Assembly: GCA_002118135.1 (NCBI GenBank)
Contig: BDIU01000290.1
Span: 84,526 to 148,525 of the forward strand
Length of the DNA: 64,000 nucleotides
From: Trebouxia sp. TZW2008
Lineage: Eukaryota; Chlorophyta; Trebouxiophyceae; Trebouxiales; Trebouxiaceae
Direction: 5' to 3'
A model generated the notes under the pieces. That model did no database searches, had not been told where the DNA came from, and saw only the letters and a list, made by a program, of their open reading frames with translations. Position numbers and translations under genes: made by a program. Below are positions 20,268 to 30,300 of the stretch, piece by piece (the first letter of the stretch is position 1; each line of letters starts with the position of its first letter).

Positions 20268-23200
20268 ATGTGGAGTCAGGAGGGCTTGTACTTCAATGTC
20301 AAGCATGGCTATCTTGGTAAATAAACGACATACACGCCTTTCACCTCCACGCAAATTGTTCGCGCCTCGCGAGACGGTGTTGACGGTTTCTGCAGAAGCT
20401 GTAGTCCGTGGGCACAAATCAGGGTTGTTTACATCAGCAGACTACAACAATCTGTGCCAATGCGAGAGTCTTGAAGACATCAAGCTTCATCTTGTGAGTG
20501 TTTTGCTCGTCTGTTGAGCCAGACACGTCTCTGTGCTGCTGTGCTGGCAGTCAGTGTTTGCCTGACATTGCAGAGTGGCTCTGACTATGGCCCTTACCTG
20601 GCAAATGAAGCGTCTCCTCTGCACACGACAACAATTGTGGAGAGGTGCACTGAGAAGCTTGTTGACGACTGGACGCGCATGCGTGCAAATGTAAGTTATG
20701 GCCTGTCCACAGTGGCTGTGCAACCATTGCACACCTGGCCATATTACAAATCTTTTGTCTGCACAATGTCAGTAGTGTCTGTAGTCAACGAAGTCATGTC
20801 AGCAGTGGCTTGAGAAAATAAATATATGACTGCAATCAACATGATCCTTGCTTGCTCGCATGTCTTGCATGCATGTGCATGGTCTGAGCAACACCTTATG
20901 ATGCATATACTGTGCCGCTGCAGCCATGCAAGCTTCTGTGGCTGTCCCTCTGTCCAGCAATCAAAGTACCTTCCCTGTGAATAAGACGCTATTGCACTGG
21001 CTACCGAAAGACGCTATTTTGCTGGCCACCAGAAAATGCGTTCTCACATCAAATCGCCCCTATGCTGACAAACCTTTGCAATGCACTGATCAGTTCCCTG
21101 GCTGTCCTGACGTCACAAATTTTGCATTTGGGGCGTGTTTTGAGGAGAGCTTACTGTACTCCTGTCATTTAACTTTTGCAGGCAGACGAGCCCTTGGCAA
21201 CATTCATGGATTACTGCACCTATGGGCACATGATAGACAATGTGGTGCTGCTTGTGACTGGCACCCTGCACGAGCGAGATGTCACAGTAAGCCCTGAACC
21301 TATCCGCTTGACACACAGGTCTCCCTGCATGTCACAGTCTCAGCTTTTTGCATCTAGTCATTCAAGCTCAAACCTGCTTGTGTCTGGCTGTTTGTTCAAT
21401 CGGGATGTCACAGCAAGGTCAAGACCTATCTGCTTGCTGAAAGAATCGTCCCCTCTTGCAAGATTGTCATGTACACTGCAGCATGTCGTCGTTCCAGCTT
21501 CTTGCATTTCAGTCATCAAGCTCAAATATGAGCCTGCATTCTTTGTCTTTCTTTTCAGCGACTTCTGGAAACCTGTTTGAATTTCGTCTGAAGCAGTTTC
21601 TGCAGTACTGGAGGGCTTTGTGTTGATGCTAAGTAGCTGATGCTGCCATGCCTAGGAGTCTGTACAGTGACTTCTCTTTGTAACGACTGCTTTGGTTAGC
21701 AGGCAAGGGTGTAGGTCGCGCTTCCACTGAACGCTTTTGGAGGCACTTAACTCCTGCGTGCACCGAGCAGGGTCATGCAGTTTCCTCATCAAGCATGCAA
21801 TTGGTAAAGAAATGTGACATCTCGTGTCGTGCTGATTTGCAGGAGCTGTTGGACAAATGCCACCCACTGGGGATGTTTGACAGCATCAGCACGTTGGCTG
21901 TGGCATCCAACATGCGCGAGCTGTACAGGCTGGTCCTGGTGGACACCCCTTTGGCGCCCTACTTTGTTGAGAGTCTCACCTCAGGTAATCTTCAGTCAGT
22001 CAGTCAGGCAGTCAGTCAGTCAGTCAGCCCCATACTTGATGCTCAGGATGAATGGCAGTCACAGATGCATTGCTGCACAATTAGCATTTGGCATGCTCAG
22101 CATACGCTATAGACTCACTGAGTGTAGTGCAACACATTCAGCAAAGCATACAGCACCACATGTATGGGCTCTGTCCCAGATCACCTTCTGTCAGTGGCCA
22201 TGTTGGTACTTGACTACTGCTTACATCTTGCATACTTACATATGCTGATTCAGCTGTTGGTGGTGTTCAAAAAGACACTTTGGGGTTGCAGGTAACTGTT
22301 CCTGTTGCCTGTGGCAGCACTGTGTGTCCAGATTCAGTTTTTCCAGTATCTATTGCGCCATGCCTGCTTGCATATGCTAACTCATGCATCAGCAGTGTCC
22401 AGCTGGACTCAGGCACTACATTCATTGCTTTTGCCAGTCTGATCAAACAGATGCTGTCTATGCAGAGGATTTGGATGAGATGAACATTGAGATCATGCGT
22501 AACACTCTGTACAAGGCCTACTTGGACGACTTTGCCAAGTACTGCAACAAAATGGGCGGCAGCACAGCAGCAGTCATGGGCGATCTCCTGAGCTTTGAGG
22601 TGATTGCTCTTCTCCTACCCCTGTGATGCGCCTTGAGCACACCTCACATGCTTACCTCATAAGGAAAGTCTATGATGCAGTGCATGCACAGCTTATAATC
22701 AGAGTCAAACCCTGGTGCATCTGACACGCACTCAAAGTAAGTGCTCCATGTGTAACGCCTGAATTTGTGTGCCCTTGAATAGTATGAGTTCATAGCTGCA
22801 GAGCAATGCGCCTGTGCCTGCTATTAGTACTCTGCTTTGTCATGATGGCATGATCTGAGCTGCCCTGATGTTCTTGTATGTCAAATTGGTCAGCTTGTGC
22901 ATCTGCTGCAGTATACACACTTCACCACTTGGCTCTATATGACTCCCCTGCATGCTAATACAGTTGAGCACCTGAGATTCTTCCCATCACTGATGCAAAC
23001 TTGGCTGTTATGGCATTCACTTTGCCAGCTAGATAATCAACCAGCTTTTCCCGCAGTACTCATGCAACTACTGCTCTACAGGCTGATAGGCGCGCTTTGA
23101 ACATCACCCTGAACAGTATTGGGACTGAACTAACTCGGGACGACAGGCGCAAGCTGTACAGCAACTTTGGGCTGTTGTATCCCCACGGACACTATGAGCT

Positions 23201-24058
23201 AGCTGGCGCTGAGGACTTTGACCAAATCAGAAGTGCCATGGAGAAGTGCCCACCCTATCAAGCTATCTTCACAAAGGTCAGCTTCAGCTGCGCCTTTGCT
23301 TTCACCACATGTACCCTGTCTCTTCTTCAAACACACCGGTCTTGCCTAACATGACTTCAGCCAGACACACCTCTAAAGCTGCGCCTAAATGTGTTATGTG
23401 TCTTGGGCTGTTGATGTCAGCACAAGGTATGAGCATCACTGATATGATGTGCCCTGAAGGCATACAGGCACACTATCATGCAATGTTTCCATCTTGCTGC
23501 TCCTTTTCTGAGCAGCAGCTTGACTTACAGCTGTCTGTTTCACTCTGGCGCAGACCATTGCCTCAACATTTTGCTATGCAACCTGCCGCTATAAGTTGTC
23601 ACAGCTTGCCACACATAAGTGGCAGCAGCAAGCAGCAATGGCTGATTGAACAGGCTGTCAGCTGCAGTCAAACGAGCTTAAGACGTTAGACCCGTCACAC
23701 ATGTCAGTCAGTGAATTGAACACATTCTGGCTGTCACCCATGCTGTCTGCAAGCAGGTAAAGTCAACTAGGTCAATGGAACTGAACACATTGGGGGTATT
23801 TGGCATGCGGACCAATTGTCACAACCTGCAGTTGCTGTGCAGATGGGATTGGGAGAAAGCCAAATGCTAGACAAGATCCTGTATGAGGAGGAGGTCCGCC
23901 GATGCATTTTCACTTTTGACCAACAATTTCATTTTGCTGTGTTCTTCGCATACATGAGATTACGAGAGCAAGAAATCAGGAATGTCATGTGGGTCTCAGA
24001 GTGTGTTGCACAAGACCAGAAGGCTCGTATCACTGATGGAATTGTCTACTTGTTCTGA
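20268..24058 (+). CDS. VHA-d: V-type H+-ATPase V0 subunit d
   Basis: Subunit d sits on top of the membrane proteolipid ring and couples it to the central stalk of the vacuolar proton pump. Exons 20268-20316, 20396-20493, 20574-20690, 21182-21286, 21843-21984, 22466-22599, 23082-23276, 23843-24058. All phases agree and the protein has exactly 351 residues, the length known from plants. Diagnostic stretches include [14 protein letters not shown] at the N terminus, [79 protein letters not shown] and [16 protein letters not shown]. The 49-nt first exon was placed by homology and phase. TGTAA at 24145, 90 bp after the stop, may be the poly(A) signal. The donor side of exon 4 is copied in the next intron. 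Confidence 0.96.
21287..21470 (+). repeat. Donor-side copy after V-ATPase d exon 4
   Basis: Near 21400-21440 the sequence CGGGATGTCACAGCAAG then GACCTATCTGCTTG repeats CGAGATGTCACAGTAAG and ACCTATCCGCTTG at 21275-21310. The copied donor has GC in place of GT. Confidence 0.8.
21993..22027 (+). repeat. CAGT tetranucleotide microsatellite
   Basis: Eight to nine CAGT units with one interruption, eight bases after the donor of V-ATPase d exon 5. Confidence 0.95.
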
Positions 24059-24553
24059 ACAGTGCTCATGTATTTAGTATATTCTCACAAGTATAGGCAA
24101 CAGAAATCTGCAAACACCTCATCTGGTATTGTGCGCCTGGAGCTTGTAATTTGTGCTTGCATTCTTGATCGTTTGACAAGCTGTAGAGTATTTCAGCACA
24201 AATGCATCGTCTCATGAGTTGGCATCATGTCATTTGTTTTGATAATCATTATGAACCTAAATATAAAAAAAGTGGACTCAAAGTAACATCGGGCTTTGAA
24301 CCTTGGCCGTGCATCTGCCACTGAATCCCAAGTCACTGTCGATGCAAATTGATATGCCTATTACTATGTTGAGCTGCTTGTGCCATACTTGACTCATCAG
24401 TCAACTTGCATGCTCAGGACAACCCGACAACCCTCTAACACCCGAAATGGCAAGAATAGCTTCAGCACTGCATTGCAGCAACTCGCAGTGTGACATAAAT
24501 ATTCCCTCTTCCGTCTTCTCCCCTAATGACGTCAATTCACACGACTAGATGCC
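24059..24553. other. Convergent 3' intergenic region
   Basis: Lies between the stop codons of V-ATPase d (+) and the F-box/LRR gene (-). Apart from the TGTAA at 24145 I see no gene or structure in it. Confidence 0.5.
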
Positions 24554-26314
24554 TCATAACCAAGCAGGGCGCAAGTGGATCGGTTCATCGTCAATTTCAA
24601 AACACCAGTAAAGGTCCTGGACGACTTTCTCGTTGAACATCACAAGTCGTTTATCTAGTGGGTCTGTCCGAGTGGCAAGCGCATGCTCAAGGTTGTCAAG
24701 ATTGTGCTTTTCTTCTGGGGAGTAGTGTGGGTAGGCTAAACCTGTGTCAACATCATAATGCCCTTGCCAGCCCAAGTCCAGCGATATGAGCAAAGGCAAG
24801 CCAGCCAGTTGTACTATATTATCAGACCAGAACATTGGTTTCTCGAAGATCCAAAGTTGCCAACTGAGTCAGTAACAGCAGCAAATCCCAGAACCCTTGA
24901 GAGATTGCCCTACATAGCTCAAGCTGTCGTAAATGCTGCAAGCTGCAAAGCCATTCTGGGAGAGCAGTTTGCGAAAGCCCAGGGACGCGAATCTTTTCCA
25001 ACTGACTGTAGTATTGCCATGCAGCTGGCAATGGGGCATGAACCTCAGCATGAGGCGCAACTTGGCTCAGACCTAGTTGATGTCTTGCCTGAGCCTCTGC
25101 AACGCGGTCGTAAAAGTAAAGAAACCTCAGATTGCGTAAGGTGGTTGGCCAAGCAATCTGCTGCACCTGGCAAGGATGTAGCTTCAGGCTCGTCAGCGCA
25201 GTTGCAAACCCCAGATTGTGAATGCTTCTTTGTGTGTCCGTCTGACAACTTTGCAGCAGCACAGCATCCCCAACTGGAAGAAAGATGTCAACATGTACAT
25301 TGCATGCTGTCCAAATGTTCAGCTTGGACAGGTATGCAAATGCCGACAAGTCAACTGTTGCATTGTGCGAGAAGCTCAAATGTACTTTGTGTAGATTTGT
25401 CAAGCTGGACATTTGCAGTGACATGTTGAGATTGACTGTATCCAGATGCCGCAGCTTGCATAGCTGAGAGAAGCTCTCTGGCAGCATATACACCGCCTTG
25501 GCCAACCCTGATCTAGACTCGCTAGCAAGCTTGAGCCTGGTGAGATTGGGCAGAAAAGCAATAGGTTCCAAATGCTGGGCTCCTGCACAATCAGGCTCGG
25601 TGTACAGTGCAAGATCAAGCCTTTGCAGCTGAGGAAAGTATAGGGCCCCTGCTGTTGGCAGTGCAGGCATGGTAACATGGGCGCTGAGGGACTTGAGTTG
25701 AGGCAGTGATCCAAGCTTTGACCACTGATCAGGTGAGATCTTGAAACAGGATTCGATGGTTGCGTGCTTGGTCTCTTGTAGGTAGGGGATGCACTGCGCT
25801 CCCAAAGCACGTTCTGTAGCTGCACAAGAGCAAATGCTGAAGCAGAGGCGGATACATGCTGGTGCTGTTTGGCATCTTGTCAACCGCGTATTGTGTCAAA
25901 CAGCCCGGACCTACCTGGGCCACGCTCCCCAACTCTCAGGTCTATTTCAAGGCTGTTGCCAAAGCCCTTCAGGAAGTGAAGCAAGTAATCCATCTCACAA
26001 CTCCGTCCAAATCCCAAATCAAGCGTCAACCTACTGAACCCACCGAGCCGCTGAAAGAACCACCCTCCGAGGGCATAACTTTGCTCAGCTGTTGACGGAA
26101 GCACCAAAGACATGCAGTCGTGGCCTCTGTAGATGTGTTGGTCGGATGGTACACTCTGGCCCACGTCCCGGCCGTACGTGCCAGGAGCTGAACGATTCCG
26201 CAGCAAGCTTCGCCAAGCCTTACATACGGACTCGCAACAGACGGTGCTCCGGAAAGGCAGGAGCTCAAAGATCTCATTGAGCAGACACTCGTCGACGCTT
26301 TCCCACAAAGCCAT
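24554..26314 (-). pseudogene. F-box / leucine-rich-repeat protein with a frame break
   Basis: Exon 1 (26314-25915) starts MALWESVDECLLNEIFELL and has a good F-box with CKAWRSLL at residues about 30-37; it ends at a GTAGGT donor. Exon 2 starts at 25819 in matching phase and codes for at least eight LRR-like blocks, such as LPNLTRLKLASES and LATLDLRETN. F-box proteins present substrates to SCF ubiquitin ligases, with LRRs usually binding the substrate. The frame closes at 24822, but the neighbouring frame continues the repeat pattern without pause (VQLAGLPLLISLDLGW) to a stop at 24554. One extra base, or two missing bases, between about 24822 and 24868 explains this. An intron is unlikely because the LRR spacing is kept. 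It may be a sequencing error, a recent pseudogene, or a gene ending at 24822. Confidence 0.65.
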
Positions 26315-27064
26315 GTTGTACGACGGTTCTCAGCAACAGCAGCTCCGCATCGAAGATTGCATCCCTGACTGGCTCTGAAACCAAGTGGTTGCTAGGGGTT
26401 GAGTCATGACATATCAGATGGCAGGAAGAACTGTATGGTAAGCACTGTCTGGCACATGCCATCAGCGGTGTTGGCTGGCTCAAGCATGCAAGCAACTTCG
26501 TTTCTTTTGCCAACCAGCTTGCCACACCAGTTCAGACACGGGGGCTCCAAATCCAGGCATCCAGGCAAACCATGACACACTGGAACATCCTGACATCGAC
26601 TTGCTAAACAACTTGGCAAACAATTATATAATATATTTCATTTGGCATGGCAATCGACATTGCTGACAAGTTTGGCAGGATTGTCCCTGACACCGCCAAA
26701 GATCTAGAGCAGCACACTTGCAAGTTCATCTGTCACCAGCAGCATCAAAGGCATGCGCTGTGCAAAGCCTCTGCAGACAGGCTTTCTGCAGCTGTAGCGA
26801 TGTGAGGAAGCAGCACCTCGACATCTAGCTAGCAAGGCATTTTATCCCATACGTGCTCTGTAACACCTCCCGCCTGTGCTGTTGCCAGAGCATGCCAACA
26901 GCCAGCCTCAACAGCAAGCTCAGAACAGCGTGAAACAATTGAAAAAAGCGCTCTAAGTTTCCAGCAGGCGTAGGGAACCAACAACACCTCCTCCTCAAAC
27001 AAAAACAAAAGCAACAACAGCAAGAACAAGAGAAGAAAAGAAGAACAGGTCGTTCTCGCTTGAG

Positions 27065-27102
27065 AGAAAGCTATCTCCTGCAACTGCCAGTACTCTGCAT
27101 GC
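27065..27102 (-). repeat. Copy of the last-exon end of the membrane-protein gene
   Basis: CTCCTGCAACTGCCAGTA with flanking GAAAGC repeats the block at 27369-27400, about 303 bp away and inside the last exon. It lies downstream of that gene's stop on the minus strand. Confidence 0.7.
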
Positions 27103-27157
27103 CAGCCTGATATACAATAGTCAGCTATAGCTTGTTCCCAGGCTGCTTCTTTCAACA

Positions 27158-27195
27158 GAGGCTCCAAATATAATGCCTAATGGCAAACATTTCCC
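27158..27195 (+). repeat. Dispersed repeat R3, copy 3
   Basis: AACAGAGGCTCCAAATATAA then TGCCTAATGGCAAA; compare 17219 and 18450 (AACAGAGGCTCCTGTTATGG, GCCTGACGGCAAA). Confidence 0.4.
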
Positions 27196-27351
27196 CTTGT
27201 TCTTTCTATATGTAACAGTCTGTAGCGTTGAGTAGTCATCCTGAGCCACGTGAGGAAAAGGAATGCTGCCGGCGGCGGCTATGTTTACAAGGGACCATTG
27301 CAACAGTGTGATGTACACGCTGCCTGCTGAGGTTATGACTAGTCCTTTACA

Positions 27352-30300
27352 CTATATCTTGCGCAAGAAAGTTGTCTCCTGCAACTGCCAGTATTTTGCG
27401 CGGCACATTAAGGTCAAAAACAGCTCGCATGACGCTTTAGCCGAGACAGGCGCCAACAGATTTCCTGTGAGGACAAAGCTACTGCCCACACAAACAGTTT
27501 CCAGAATAGCCCCAGAACCCATCAAAATGACTTGATACTTCTCCCGGAGACCCTCTTTCTGCAAGACAATCAGCTAATTGCAGTATTTGCAGAACACACA
27601 AGCTGCAAGCGTTTCTGCACGGACATCAGTCGATGTCGCAAGACATGCATACTATGCAGTATCCTTTGCAAGCTGCTCATTGAGATGAGTCACCATCTGC
27701 TGGTAAGTGTTGTTTTGTTCAGAATGCAAGGCATGCAACTCTTTCTGCAAGGAAATCAGTCAATTTAGCATTTGCTAAAGCAGAGGCTTGCAATTCTTAC
27801 CACATGGGCATCAGTCGATAAAGCACATCAAAGGGCTGCAAAACTAGAACAACAATTCTGCCTTTACTGGACGTGTTCATCCACAATTTGAGACTCAAGA
27901 TGCAAAGGGGGGCAGACACAATATGATGGTGTCAGTTGTGATGGATAAATGCATGCACAACATGAGACTTACAAAACAGTGATTGCACACCAAGTAGCAT
28001 ACGCAGCGCCTCGCACATGCTTCAGCTTTTGCATATCAATCAGGTTATGGTTATGTGTTAGGCTCGTTGAATGGGTTGGTGCGTTTATTGATGTTAGTTT
28101 AAACTGTTAGTGTTGATGCAGTATTCACTGTTAGTATCGATGCATTGCTGGCAAAGGGACAATAGAACAAACTTGCAGGTACTTTGCGATCATGTCCACC
28201 AGGTCATCCAGAGCGGCTTGTCTAGTTGTCGGACCGTAGGCTAAGCTATCCTTTGCATTCAAAGCATCACGAGGATTTGAGGGAGACGTGATGTAAAACC
28301 ATCTACAACATTGAAATCGCTGAACATTTTCACACATCATGCTCTTGTGTAGCAACTTTGGTGCATTGCTGGCAAAGGGGCGATAGAACAAACCTCCAGG
28401 TAATTTGCGATCATTTCTGCTGGGTTGTCCAGAGCGGCTTGTCTGGTTGCAGGATCGTAGGCTAAGCTATCCTTGGCGTTCAAGATGTCACGAGAATTTG
28501 TGACGGCTGAAAGGTAGAACGTTCCAAGATTGGACAAGATTTGGTAGATGACCAACAGCAGTATTGCCCCCCATTTGCCATCAGCGGCCGGTGACAGTGT
28601 TGGGTTCAGGAGTGACGGCACCAAGTTCAGCCCTTGCGTTTGTAGGATCCTATCTGTCAAGGCGCCAGACAACCCTACAGCACAAGCAGGCTCAAGTCGT
28701 TGGTCGGAATCTCTGAGACAGAGGATGTCAGCAGCAGGCAACAGTGTCGGACTGAGGAGTAACAGGATCAGGTCGAGCCCTTGCGTTTGTAGGATCCTAT
28801 CTGTCAAGACGCCAGACAAGCCTATAGGACAAACACAGCCGTTTTGTTGCTTTGGACCACTATTTGTGCAGATTTACAGGCCATCAGCAGCTTCCAGCAG
28901 TGATGGTTCAAGGGGTATGGTGGGATGGTGTCTGTCAGGATGCCAGACAATTTTTCTGGACAAGCAGTTTTGCTTTGTTGCTTTGCACCTCTACTTGTGC
29001 AGAAACACAGGCTGGTCAGCAGCTCGTGGCAGTAGTGAGTTGAGGACTGACGGCACCAGATTGAGTCCTTGTGACTGCAGAGTTGCTGTCTGCCAGAACG
29101 CCAGACAAAGCCCCATGACAAGCAGGTTTGTTTGTGGTGCATAAGGAGTGTAAGCACTAGGTAGAGCTCTCACGGTATAAGCATCCTGACGATTTGTCAG
29201 GATGTCAGACGTGCCTACAAGAAAGGCAAGCATGACTATATTGAGAAGGCAGGGGGAGAAAGTGTACAAATGAACAATAACAAACACTGCTTCCTAACAA
29301 GAGCAGTGAATCAGCATTGCAAGTATGCTTGACATGGATTATAGCCATGGACCCTTTGCGCATGCTGGACATGACAAAGAAACAATCATTGAACTGTTTT
29401 GCTGATTGGGCAAAACTTGAGCAAGGCAAAATAAAAGGCACGCGTGTTGAAGCTGTTGTGAACAATCAATAGTTTTCTGACACACAAGACATGTTTACCA
29501 GAATGCACAAGGCTTGGTCTGCTAAGATTCTAAAAAGTAAACCCACCTGCCACTCAACTGATTTGCTGAGGCGTAGATCGTTTGCAACTTACATCACGGG
29601 ACATCAACAAACCCACCTGTTAGCAGGATTCCTGAGGTCAGCATCTGCATAGCTAGACTCTGCAGCAGGATTGTTACTGCTTCTCGGGGCAGAAGCAAGG
29701 TAGAGCTGGGGTTGACCAGAGCCATGTTTTTTACCAGAATGCACAAGATCTCACCTGCCAAGATTGTGAAAGGCAAACCCACCTATTAGCAGGACTCCTG
29801 AGGTTAGCATCTGCATGGCTAGACTCTGCAGGAGGATTGTGACTGCTTCTCGGGGTAGAAGCAAGGTAAAGCCGGGGTTCACCAGAGCCGGACGTTTTAA
29901 CAAAATGCAAAAGACTTCATCTGCTAAGATTGTGAAAGGCACACCCACCTATTAGCAAAATTCCTGAGGTTAGCATCTGCATGGCTAGACTCTGTAGGAG
30001 GATTGTGACTGCCTCTAGGGGTAGAAGCAAGGTAAAGCCGGGGTTGACCAGAGCGTGCACCACTTGCCAACTCCTCAGCGCCTCTGCAGGGCAAGTGTGT
30101 TACGGCAAAGCTCTTTGTTGTCAAAGGACATGCTTTCTGAAGATATGTAAAGCTGGTGTTGACCAGAGCGTGCACCACTTGCCAACTCCTCAGCGCCTCT
30201 GAAGGGCAACTTTGTTATAGCAAAGCAGTTTGCAATTGAAAGACATGGTTTCTGAATATATGTATAGCGGGGGTTGACCAGAGCGTGCACCACTTGCCAA

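Larger units (their letters stand above)
26315..27351. other. Interval without recognised gene
   Basis: Between the F-box/LRR start and the stop of the membrane-protein gene, both on the minus strand. It holds a purine-rich tract (26997-27050), a decayed copy of the 3' end of the next gene near 27065-27100 (CTCCTGCAACTGCCAGTA) and an R3 repeat at 27158. The leucine-rich minus-strand frame here comes from the purine tract and is not credible as protein. Confidence 0.5.

Noticed and set aside
20926..21297. Frame overlapping V-ATPase d exon 4 in another phase
   Set aside because: The in-phase exon 21182-21286 matches the V-ATPase d family exactly, so this frame is a shadow.
26829..27167. Minus-strand frame with a poly-leucine stretch resembling a membrane helix
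   Set aside because: The leucines come from the plus-strand AAC/AAG-rich purine tract; flanks show only a decayed copy of the neighbouring gene's last exon.
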